Position numbers and translations under genes: made by a program
Shown: positions 1 through 6,205 of the stretch, in pieces
Numbering within the stretch: position 1 is the first letter of the stretch
How the letters are laid out: each line of letters starts with the position of its first letter
Notes under the pieces: model-generated
Seen by the model: only the letters and a program-made list of their open reading frames with translations
Told to the model about the DNA's origin: nothing
Database searches by the model: none
NCBI GenBank assembly: GCA_020628755.1
Contig: JAHDEQ010000058.1
Coordinates: forward strand, 14,299-20,708
DNA: 6,410 nucleotides
Origin: Saprospiraceae bacterium
GTDB taxonomy: Bacteria > Bacteroidota > Bacteroidia > Chitinophagales > Saprospiraceae
Reading direction: 5' to 3'

Positions 1-2493
1 CTAATTGCTGGATTAGTCCACGCCCAATACACCATCAAAGGGACCGTCAAGGATGAGCTAAGCAAGCAAGCAGTTGACTTTGCGACGGTTTATATCGAAA
101 ATACCAATATCGCTACCGAAACCGATTTGGATGGTAATTTTGAATTGGAACTCCCCAATCGAAAATGGAAAAATCTTATCATTACACGATTAGGCTATAA
201 AGATTTTTCGCTCTTGGTCGAAAAACTCCGAAAAGGAGAAACTCGTACTCTCGAAATAGAGATGACACCTGCCGAATCCGATATTGAAGTCATCGTCAAA
301 GAACGAAAAATTGAAGAAACGGCCATTATTCGTGAGGAAGTCACCGAATTAAAATTGCTTCCTTCTACAACTGGAAACCTCGAAAGTGTTTTGCCGCATA
401 TTGCCCTCGGAGCAAATAGCGGGACAGGCGGCGAACTCAGTTCGCAATACCAAGTTCGGGGTGGAAATTATGATGAAAATCTTGTTTATGTCAACGATTT
501 TGAGATTTATCGTCCGCAATTGATTCGGGCGGGGCAGCAAGAGGGTTTGACTTTTCCGAATATTGATTTGATACGAGATTTGAGCTTTTCTTCGGGTGGT
601 TTCCAGAGCAAATATGGCGATAAATTGTCTTCGGTTTTGGATGTACGCTACAAGCGTCCCGACTCACTTCGTGCCTCGATAGGATTAAGTTTTTTGGGAG
701 GCTCGGCGCACGTCGAAGGCAGTAAAAAATTAGGAAAAGACAATTTTAGAAAGTTTAGATATTTGATTGGTGCTCGTTATAAAACGACTCGCTATTTGCT
801 CGGTTCTTTGGATGTGACGGGCGAATATACACCTTCATTTGCTGATGTTCAAGGCTATTTTACCTTTGATTTGAGTCGCAATTGGCAATTGGGACTCTTG
901 GCCAATTACAATACAAGTGTTTATGAATTTATACCACAAGAACGAACGACAAGTCTAGGACTCGTCAATTTTGCATTAGAGTTATTTACGGTTTTTGATG
1001 GCCAAGAAGTGGATGATTTTACGACGGGAACGGGCGGAGTTTCTTTGACCTACCTGCCCGATAGAGACCGCAATCCTTTGTATCTCAAATTCTTAGCCTC
1101 TCGCTACCAAAGTAGCGAGAACGAACGCTTTGACATTATTGGTCGTTACCGTTTAGGAGAAATCGAAACCAGTTTAGGAAGCGATGAGGCTGGCGAATTG
1201 GTCAATACCTTAGGCACAGGAACACAACAACAATATGTCCGAAATTATTTATTTGCAGGAGTAACTAATGTTCAGCACAAGGGAGGTATCGAATTTCAAT
1301 TGGATCAAGGCGGTTTTGATGTCGAGAGCAGTCATTTTGTACAATGGGGAGCTAAGTATCAAAACGAAATTATTTTTGATGAAATTAATGAATGGGAACG
1401 CCTCGACTCGGCAGGTTATTCCCTTAATTTTGATGAAGAACAAGTTTTACTGCGACAAGTCTTAAAAACAGAAAACGAATTGCAGTCTAATCGAGGCGAG
1501 GTGTTTTTACAAAACACCTATAACTACAAAAAAGACAGTGTTGCTGAGTTTCAAACGACTATTGGTGTACGAGCTTCTTATTGGGATTTGAACGGCGAAT
1601 TTCTTATCTCACCTCGTGTACAATTTTTGTATAAACCCTTGAAAGGGAAAAAAGATATTTCGTACCGATTGGCTGGTGGCTTGTATTCGCAGCCTCCTTT
1701 TTATCGAGAAATGCGCCGTTTGAACGGAACGGTCAATACCAATTTGTTGGCTCAAAAATCGGCTCATATTGTAGGAGGATTAACCTATGACTTTAGTTTT
1801 GGCAAACGTAGTAAAATTCCTTTCCGATTTATTTTGGAAGGTTATTATAAACGATTGTGGGACTTGGTTTCCTTTGATTTGGACAATGTTAGGATTCGAT
1901 ATTCGGGCGAAAACGATGCTACGGGTTACGTTACAGGAATAGATATGCGCCTCAACGGAGAGTTTGTACCTGATGCCGAATCTTGGGTCAATCTTTCCTT
2001 TCTTCGCGCACGAGAAAGTATCACAGGCATCCAACACCTGACACGTGAGATAGGACAGGAGGAGGCAACTCCTGTCAAGGACGTTCCTCGTCCTACTGAC
2101 CAATTGATGACGCTTTCGATGTTTTTCCAAGACTATTTGCCTAAAAATGAGAATTTCAAAATGCACCTTAATTTGACCATCGGAACAGGTTTTCCTTTCG
2201 GATTAAAAGACAATAACACAATTTATAGAAATACCTATCGTTTTAATGCGTATCATCGTGTGGATATTGGTTTTTCTGTGCAATTGTGGGACCGACAGCG
2301 TTTGGCCGAAAAGCCCAAACATTTCCTACGTTTTTCCCGTAATACATGGCTAAGTTTGGAGGTCTTTAACCTTATGGCCATTCAAAATGCCGCCTCCAAT
2401 ACTTGGATCAAAACCATCTACAATACCCAATACGCTATCCCCAATTTTTTAACCTCTCGTAGAATCAATCTACGCCTGAAAATGGATTTTTAG
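1..2493 (+). CDS. TonB-dependent outer-membrane receptor with carboxypeptidase-regulatory-like N-terminal domain (5' end missing)
   Basis: The reading frame is open from the first base, so the gene starts upstream; 830 codons are visible. Residues 1-8 (LIAGLVHA) look like the end of a signal peptide, with the mature protein starting at Gln9. Residues about 10-95 form a CarboxypepD_reg-like beta-sandwich (KGTVKD, then DLDGNFEL). The TonB plug domain spans about 115-220 and includes QYQVRGGNYDENLVYVNDF and the FSSGGFQSKYGDKLSSVLDV segment. The remainder is a 22-strand-type beta-barrel, ending in a typical last strand (RRINLRLKMDF) with the terminal Phe used in outer-membrane insertion. Such receptors import substrates across the outer membrane using TonB/ExbBD energy. 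The substrate cannot be told; no SusD gene follows, which argues against a SusC glycan porin. A TTG at 127 is an internal codon, not the start, because homologous domain sequence precedes it. Confidence 0.93.
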   Translation, partial: LIAGLVHAQYTIKGTVKDELSKQAVDFATVYIENTNIATETDLDGNFELELPNRKWKNLIITRLGYKDFSLLVEKLRKGETRTLEIEMTPAESDIEVIVKERKIEETAIIREEVTELKLLPSTTGNLESVLPHIALGANSGTGGELSSQYQVRGGNYDENLVYVNDFEIYRPQLIRAGQQEGLTFPNIDLIRDLSFSSGGFQSKYGDKLSSVLDVRYKRPDSLRASIGLSFLGGSAHVEGSKKLGKDNFRKFRYLIGARYKTTRYLLGSLDVTGEYTPSFADVQGYFTFDLSRNWQLGLLANYNTSVYEFIPQERTTSLGLVNFALELFTVFDGQEVDDFTTGTGGVSLTYLPDRDRNPLYLKFLASRYQSSENERFDIIGRYRLGEIETSLGSDEAGELVNTLGTGTQQQYVRNYLFAGVTNVQHKGGIEFQLDQGGFDVESSHFVQWGAKYQNEIIFDEINEWERLDSAGYSLNFDEEQVLLRQVLKTENELQSNRGEVFLQNTYNYKKDSVAEFQTTIGVRASYWDLNGEFLISPRVQFLYKPLKGKKDISYRLAGGLYSQPPFYREMRRLNGTVNTNLLAQKSAHIVGGLTYDFSFGKRSKIPFRFILEGYYKRLWDLVSFDLDNVRIRYSGENDATGYVTGIDMRLNGEFVPDAESWVNLSFLRARESITGIQHLTREIGQEEATPVKDVPRPTDQLMTLSMFFQDYLPKNENFKMHLNLTIGTGFPFGLKDNNTIYRNTYRFNAYHRVDIGFSVQLWDRQRLAEKPKHFLRFSRNTWLSLEVFNLMAIQNAASNTWIKTIYNTQYAIPNFLTSRRINLRLKMDF

Positions 2494-2501
2494 AAATAAA
2501 A

Positions 2502-2570
2502 GTGCTCAAGTGTTCACGTATCCATGTGTTCAAGTGAGCATACAACGTGAATACGTGGATACTTGAACAC
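2502..2570. repeat. Long imperfect hairpin made of degenerate 8-bp units
   Basis: Arms at 2502-2527 and 2545-2570 are inverted copies matching at 21 of 26 positions, and three of the five differences would be G-U pairs in the + strand RNA. The left side is also a tandem series of 8-mers (CTCAAGTG, TTCACGTA, TCCATGTG, TTCAAGTG at 2505-2536); the right arm read in reverse gives TTCAAGTA, TCCACGTA, TTCACGTT. The consensus is roughly TYCAMGTR. It fills nearly the whole gap between the receptor stop and the next start, with no T-run after it, so it is not a standard intrinsic terminator. It could still limit readthrough or stabilise mRNA 3' ends. The structure is seen directly; any function is inference. 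Confidence 0.85.
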
Positions 2571-2578
2571 TAATTATT

Positions 2579-3226
2579 ATGGAAGAAAAAAAACGCATTA
2601 TCAGCAAATTTGAGGTCGTCTTGGTTGTCTTAGCCGTCGTTTTGATGGGCTATTTATTTATGAAAAGTAAGGGAAAATCAATAGCAACGATTTCGGAAAC
2701 TGTAGAAATTACGGATAATCCAAAATCAAAAAAAGAGTATGTCAAAAAAGGAAAAAGTGCAGAAGAAAAACGAAGAAGCAAAGATGTCGAAGACATGCTA
2801 AAGCAACTAGACGGACGTGAAGAAGGGCGAAATTACAAACCCAATCATTTGGTAAGTGCAAACAACATCGCTAAGGAAAACTCACCTGACGAAGACCGAT
2901 TTTTTAAATTGGTGAGTCAAAAATATAAAGAAAATGGTGTAGAAAATGACTCGCCTGATTTTTTTAAACTCTTGAAAAACTCCAGAAATACCTATCGCAC
3001 CGTCCGCAATTTCTTTGCAGACCCCAACGAAACGCCAAAAAGCGAATTGGAAACATTGGCTGAAGATGTAAGTTTTTTATTGCAAAACAAAACCGTTGCT
3101 AGTAGTATTTATGCACAACTCGAAGAACAATTTAATATACCACAAGATAAAAGCAAGGCTTTTGCCGAACAAGGCAAAAAAGCCGTTAGCGACTGGGCTA
3201 CTTTTGTAGAAGAAAATAAAGAATAA
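2579..3226 (+). CDS. Single-pass membrane-anchored protein of unknown function (215 aa)
   Basis: I do not recognise this family. The start is fixed by an in-frame TGA at 2564-2566. A short charged N-terminus (MEEKKRIISK) precedes one hydrophobic segment at about residues 12-28, with no signal-peptidase site, so it is probably an anchor. Residues 29-85 are Lys/Glu rich and likely disordered or coiled. Residues 100-215 look helical and hydrophilic. The segment SPDEDRFFKLVSQ (102-114) partly recurs as SPDFFKLLKN (125-134), a possible short internal duplication. It lies 85 bp after the receptor and 76 bp before the peptidase on the same strand, so co-transcription is possible, but both gaps carry strong secondary structure. 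No Shine-Dalgarno is visible, which is common in Bacteroidota. Codon use resembles the neighbours. It is probably a real gene of unknown role. Confidence 0.75.
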   Translation: MEEKKRIISKFEVVLVVLAVVLMGYLFMKSKGKSIATISETVEITDNPKSKKEYVKKGKSAEEKRRSKDVEDMLKQLDGREEGRNYKPNHLVSANNIAKENSPDEDRFFKLVSQKYKENGVENDSPDFFKLLKNSRNTYRTVRNFFADPNETPKSELETLAEDVSFLLQNKTVASSIYAQLEEQFNIPQDKSKAFAEQGKKAVSDWATFVEENKE

Positions 3227-3238
3227 ATACGTATTTAT
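3223..3238. repeat. 16-bp perfect palindrome overlapping the stop codon of the 215-aa gene
   Basis: ATAAATACGTATTTAT reads the same on both strands and contains the TAA stop at 3224-3226. It lies 64 bp before the peptidase start codon, so it could be an operator for that gene or a small transcript-end structure. The palindrome is seen directly; a role is inference, and its AT-richness raises the chance of coincidence. Confidence 0.6.
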
Positions 3239-3250
3239 GTACGCAAAAAT

Positions 3251-3283
3251 ATAGACATAGACATCTACCTGTCGATAGACAGG
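3251..3283 (+). other. ATAGAC hexamer repeats and a 6-bp GC-rich hairpin in the peptidase leader
   Basis: ATAGAC occurs at 3251-3256, 3257-3262 and 3275-3280. The last copy sits inside a perfect hairpin, CCTGTC (3268-3273), loop GATA, GACAGG (3278-3283). No T-run follows, so a terminator is unlikely. It ends 19 bp before the peptidase start codon, so it would sit in the mRNA leader if transcription starts upstream. Confidence 0.5.
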
Positions 3284-3302
3284 CACAAACACTTAAATCA
3301 TC

Positions 3303-4403
3303 ATGAAAAAACCAATTTTACTTCTTATCCTAATTTCCTTTTTGGGAATCCAAATCCAAGCACAATATACTTTCAAAGAAAAAGTAAAAAATGATTGTAC
3401 CGAAGTCAAAAGTCAAGACCAAACGGGAACTTGTTGGAGCTTTGCAACCGCTTCCTTTTTAGAATCTGAACTCATACGAATGGGCAAAGGCAAGCACAAT
3501 CTTTCTGAAATGTTTGTCGTAAAAAATGTTTACAAAGACAAGGCTAAAAATTATATGCTCCGTCAAGGCAAAGCCAATTTTAGTCAAGGAAGTTTGTCGC
3601 ACGACTTGTTGAGAGTAGCTGCCGAACAAGGCGTTGTACCCGAAAGTGCCTTTTCGGGCTTGCTAGACGATGCCAATTTTCATAATCATAGTGAGATGGA
3701 ATCAGCTTTGAAAGGTCTGTTAGATGGTGTCCGAAAATCAAAGCGTTTGAGTTCAAAATGGCGCATGGCTTTTGATGCCGTAATGGATGTTTACATGGGA
3801 GCAACACCTAAGAAATTCACTTATGAAGGAAAATCGTTTACGCCAAAATCATTTGCTAAAGAACTAGGAATCAATGCAAAAGATTATATAAGTATCACTT
3901 CATATACACATCATCCATTTTATGAGACCTTTGTTTTAGAAATTCCAGATAATTATTCTAATGGTTCTTTTTATAATGTTCCACTTGATGAGCTACAAGC
4001 AATTGTGGACAATGCAGTGAACAATGGTTACACCATTGCTTGGGATGGCGATGTGAGCGAAAAAGGTTTTTCTGCCAAAGAAGGCATTGCTGTTTTACCA
4101 ACTAAGTCAGGTCGAGAAGACCTATTTAAAAAACCTAGCGACGAACAAAAGGTAAGCCAAGATTTGCGTCAAACGACCTTTGAAAGTTACGCTACGACGG
4201 ACGACCATTTGATGCATTTGGTAGGTACAGCTACCGACCAAAATGGAACCTTGTACTACCTCATCAAAAACTCTTGGGGCGAGATTTCTGATTATAAAGG
4301 CTATTTGTATATGTCTAAATCTTACTTGCAATTAAAAACTGTTGCGATTGTAGTTCATAAGGATGCCATTCCTAGTGATATTCGTAAAAAAATGGGTTTG
4401 TAG
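3303..4403 (+). CDS. Exported C1-family cysteine peptidase (bleomycin hydrolase / aminopeptidase C-like)
   Basis: This is a papain-superfamily thiol peptidase predicted to act outside the cytoplasm. A signal peptide covers residues 1-20, cleaved before Gln21 (IQIQA/QYTF). The catalytic set is visible: oxyanion-hole Gln38 and nucleophile Cys44 in QDQTGTCWSFATA, exactly six residues apart as in papain; His302 in DDHLMHLVGTA; and Asn323 in LIKNSWGE. The His and Asn contexts and the C-terminal tail (DAIPSDIRKKMGL) resemble the PepC/bleomycin hydrolase branch, in which the C-terminus lies in the active-site cleft and gives aminopeptidase activity. At 366 residues it is somewhat shorter than typical cytosolic PepC enzymes of about 440. 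The start is fixed by an in-frame TAA at 3294-3296. It is last in the rightward series and stops 8 bp before the convergent inverted repeat. Substrate is unknown; His305 is a less likely alternative catalytic His. Confidence 0.92.
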   Translation: MKKPILLLILISFLGIQIQAQYTFKEKVKNDCTEVKSQDQTGTCWSFATASFLESELIRMGKGKHNLSEMFVVKNVYKDKAKNYMLRQGKANFSQGSLSHDLLRVAAEQGVVPESAFSGLLDDANFHNHSEMESALKGLLDGVRKSKRLSSKWRMAFDAVMDVYMGATPKKFTYEGKSFTPKSFAKELGINAKDYISITSYTHHPFYETFVLEIPDNYSNGSFYNVPLDELQAIVDNAVNNGYTIAWDGDVSEKGFSAKEGIAVLPTKSGREDLFKKPSDEQKVSQDLRQTTFESYATTDDHLMHLVGTATDQNGTLYYLIKNSWGEISDYKGYLYMSKSYLQLKTVAIVVHKDAIPSDIRKKMGL

Positions 4404-4411
4404 GATTTCAT

Positions 4412-4464
4412 TTCACCACAGATTACTCAGGTTTATTGCTCTAATTTGTGTAATCTGTGGTGAA
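4412..4464. terminator. 15-bp perfect inverted repeat between convergent genes, probable bidirectional terminator
   Basis: TTCACCACAGATTAC (4412-4426) pairs perfectly with GTAATCTGTGGTGAA (4450-4464) around a 23-nt loop. It begins 8 bp after the peptidase stop and its right arm directly abuts the leftward stop codon (TTA at 4465-4467), so it fills the convergent gap. No good T-run follows on either strand, so it is not a classical intrinsic terminator. Its position fits separating converging transcripts; it could also be a dispersed repeat element. Confidence 0.65.
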
Positions 4465-5331
4465 TTACTCAAGTACAATTTTATATACATTTCCGCCCTG
4501 CTCCACTTCCTTTTCAGAAGAAATCAATAAGGTATTTTCGTCTAAAAAAGTAATGCCTTCTACTTGTTCTTGAACTCCCAATTCAAATTTAAACGTCTGA
4601 ATACGCTCAAAGCTTCCATCAAAATTGGGAATCAATATTAGATGTGTATTCAAATCAATCGAATTGTCATAACCTACCAAGGCCAGCCGCTTACTTCCTC
4701 CGTCGTAAGCGGCATCCGTTACCAAAAAATTAGTTTCCAAGGTATCAATAACTAAAAGTTGGTAGCTCGTATCGCCATTCAACGGTAAGCTATATAAAAA
4801 TGTATTTGTAGAAACATGATTTTTAGAAAAGAGATATAATTGTTCCTCTGTAGCAATCATCGCTTCCATATTATAATTGTGTTGTTCATAAAAAGGAGCG
4901 AAATTTTCTTGTTCAGCATAGTCAAATGCTAAAGTCTTTGAAAGTAAAAAATCACTTTTTTGTACCTGATAAATTTTCAAATCTTGGCGATTGCCTGCAT
5001 TATTTCCAAAGTCTCCAATAAAAAGATAATCCTCATTTTGAGCAAGAGCTTCCCAATCACGATGTTGTATTGTAGTCAAAAGATGCCTTTCTATTAATTG
5101 CCCATCTTCCAAATCAATGCGATAAAGAGCAGTCGTATCGCCGCTGTCGTTGTGCGTTAGGATTTGGTCATTGCAAATGGTCAAACCTGAGCTTTCCTTA
5201 ACTTCTGATGGTAAATCGAATAATTTTTCAATGGATTGGATGCTTATTTCAATAGAATTAGTCTCTTCTTCTCGGCAAGAAAATAGTAAAAGAAGAAAAA
5301 AAACCAATATAAACCAATCTCCTATTTTCAT
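4465..5331 (-). CDS. Beta-propeller-like lipoprotein, possibly SdiA-regulated-like
   Basis: The N-terminus is a lipoprotein signal with lipobox LFSC, lipidated Cys19, then acidic REEE, a pattern often seen in exported Bacteroidota lipoproteins. The mature protein shows five blade-like repeats with a shared pattern of Glu/Asp-Ala/Gly-hydrophobic followed about ten residues later by a beta strand: SSGLTI..ILTHNDSG (47-64), WEALAQ..LFIGDFGNN (93-111), MEAMIA..LYLFSK (155-170), TDAAYD..RLALVGY (205-221), VEGITF..LLISSEKE (258-275). This suggests a small beta-propeller. The motif set recalls SdiA-regulated or phytase/SMP-30-like propellers, but I cannot confirm the family and no enzymatic residues are certain. 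The start is fixed by an in-frame TAA two codons upstream and by a good Shine-Dalgarno. It follows the 5408-5953 gene on the same strand but is separated from it by a strong terminator. Confidence 0.85.
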   Translation of the reverse strand: MKIGDWFILVFFLLLLFSCREEETNSIEISIQSIEKLFDLPSEVKESSGLTICNDQILTHNDSGDTTALYRIDLEDGQLIERHLLTTIQHRDWEALAQNEDYLFIGDFGNNAGNRQDLKIYQVQKSDFLLSKTLAFDYAEQENFAPFYEQHNYNMEAMIATEEQLYLFSKNHVSTNTFLYSLPLNGDTSYQLLVIDTLETNFLVTDAAYDGGSKRLALVGYDNSIDLNTHLILIPNFDGSFERIQTFKFELGVQEQVEGITFLDENTLLISSEKEVEQGGNVYKIVLE

Positions 5332-5337
5332 AATTTA

Positions 5338-5341
5338 CTCC
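5338..5341 (-). promoter_or_regulatory. Shine-Dalgarno GGAG of the lipoprotein gene
   Basis: On the minus strand GGAG sits 6 nt before the ATG at 5331. It is the only clear Shine-Dalgarno in the window; the other visible start codons have AT-rich leaders without one, the usual Bacteroidota pattern. It supports the chosen start. Confidence 0.6.
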
Positions 5342-5353
5342 ACATTCTTAAAC

Positions 5354-5391
5354 AAAAAATGCCATTCCAAGAATTTGGAATGGCATTTTTT
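5354..5391 (-). terminator. Strong intrinsic terminator of the acidic/basic secreted protein gene
   Basis: A perfect 17-bp stem, AAAAAATGCCATTCCAA (5354-5370) and its complement (5375-5391), closes on a 4-nt loop GAAT. Its core is an 11-bp mixed-sequence stem flanked by A6/T6 runs, so in leftward transcripts it ends in a U6 tract, 17 bp after the stop codon of the 5408-5953 gene. The A/T symmetry would let it act on both strands. It leaves only 22 bp before the lipoprotein start codon. Confidence 0.92.
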
Positions 5392-5407
5392 GTATTTTAT
5401 ATTTTTT

Positions 5408-5953
5408 TTAGAAAGCATAACATCTTGAATAGCGTCCTTTTCGGAGGCTTGGCATTTTCAAGCGAAAACGTTTGCGCTTGCGCTTATGCTTGTATAATTT
5501 ACGTTTTGTTGCTGTTTTCTTGACGGCAGTTGTAGAAGTTTTGGCACGACTTACTTTTTTATTGCTTGTTGGAGCAACCGTTTTAGGTTTTGCAACTTCC
5601 TCTTCTTCAACTTGCTCTTCAATAGCAAGTGTTTCTTCTTCTTCAACAACAGGTGCAACTTCGGGCGTATTATCTTCTTCAACAAGATCTACTGGCTCTT
5701 CGGCAGTAGAATAGGAATCGTTGACAATGACAGGCTTGTCGTTTTCGGTAGTGATGCGAATAACTTCTCCCATGCTCACCTCCGCTAAATTGAAGTGATT
5801 GTTGAGAATATCCATATCACTCATTTCTGCATCATCTTTCACGACTACCATTGTAGTTTCGTGGTTGTCATCTCGGTACTGACGCTTTATTTGTGCGTCC
5901 AGACTAGATATACTTATACCTAGGAATAGAAGAACAAAAATTAAATTTTTCAT
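5408..5953 (-). CDS. Secreted protein with acidic middle and highly basic C-terminal tail, unknown function (181 aa)
   Basis: I do not recognise a named family. A signal peptide spans residues 1-20 (MKNLIFVLLFLGISISSLDA, cleaved before Gln21). Residues 21-83 are the only segment of mixed composition and may fold. Residues 84-119 are Glu/Val/Pro rich (VEEEE, EEQVEEEE) and strongly acidic. Residues 122-149 are a Lys/Thr/Ser/Ala linker. Residues 150-176 are extremely basic (KRKLYKHKRKRKRFRLK), and the chain ends RCYAF with a single mature Cys three residues from the C-terminus. The opposite charges suggest self-association or binding to polyanions such as LPS, DNA or cell-wall polymers; this is inference. 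The start is chosen because it gives a clean signal peptide. It has its own strong terminator and a long non-coding leader region upstream, so it is probably monocistronic. Confidence 0.82.
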   Translation of the reverse strand: MKNLIFVLLFLGISISSLDAQIKRQYRDDNHETTMVVVKDDAEMSDMDILNNHFNLAEVSMGEVIRITTENDKPVIVNDSYSTAEEPVDLVEEDNTPEVAPVVEEEETLAIEEQVEEEEVAKPKTVAPTSNKKVSRAKTSTTAVKKTATKRKLYKHKRKRKRFRLKMPSLRKGRYSRCYAF

Positions 5954-5995
5954 GTGGATTATAATTTGTCTTGGATTAAAATGTTCTAGTGTCGT

Positions 5996-6075
5996 TTTTT
6001 CAAAAGTGCTAAAATTGGTTCTTCTCTTTCTTATTCAATTTCGTCTCTTTAGACGAGATATGTCCTTTTGAAAAA
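5996..6075. repeat. 11-bp perfect inverted repeat bracketing an internal hairpin
   Basis: TTTTTCAAAAG (5996-6006) is the exact reverse complement of CTTTTGAAAAA (6065-6075), with 58 bp between. Between them lies the 6038-6059 hairpin, so the region could fold as a stem enclosing a second stem, 43 bp or more upstream of the secreted-protein start codon. It could be a structured leader or an operator pair; the composition is AT-rich, so coincidence is possible. Confidence 0.5.
6038..6059. repeat. Small hairpin inside the 11-bp inverted repeat
   Basis: TCGTCT (6041-6046) and AGACGA (6051-6056) pair perfectly around loop CTTT; three further pairs, one G-U, extend the stem to 6038-6059 in + strand RNA. 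No T-run follows. It lies within the upstream region of the leftward gene. Confidence 0.5.
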
Positions 6076-6180
6076 CTTAATTAAGTGTTAATTATAGTTA
6101 AAATACTACAATTTTGAGGCAAAATCAAGATTTATAACAAATAAATAGCATGATTACTGCCCACACATTATAAAAATTTA

Positions 6181-6205
6181 TTCTTTATAAGCAAATTATA
6201 AAGAA
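6181..6205. repeat. AT-rich 10-bp perfect hairpin
   Basis: TTCTTTATAA (6181-6190) and TTATAAAGAA (6196-6205) pair perfectly around loop GCAAA. It is almost all A/T apart from one G-C pair per arm, so it would be a weak RNA stem. It may be a DNA-binding dyad rather than a terminator. Confidence 0.5.

Noticed and set aside
1099..1120. 9-bp perfect hairpin TCTCGCTAC / GTAGCGAGA with a 4-nt loop
   Set aside because: It lies inside the receptor gene and encodes ordinary barrel residues (SRYQSSE); no sign of termination or frame change.
1499..1519. 9-bp perfect hairpin AGGTGTTTT / AAAACACCT
   Set aside because: It is also inside the intact receptor reading frame (EVFLQNTY) and is best explained by coding sequence and chance.
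1780..2166. 128-codon open frame on the minus strand
   Set aside because: It lies wholly within the receptor barrel coding region, has no domain character, and is a shadow of the real gene.
2579..4403. A toxin-antitoxin or defence module formed by the membrane protein and the peptidase
   Set aside because: The peptidase carries a signal peptide and a normal aminopeptidase-type active site, the genes are 76 bp apart with structured sequence between, and nothing resembles a toxin or immunity protein.
5472..5714. Ser/Thr-rich open frame on the plus strand
   Set aside because: It is the antisense of the Lys/Glu-rich codons of the secreted protein; its composition is explained by that.
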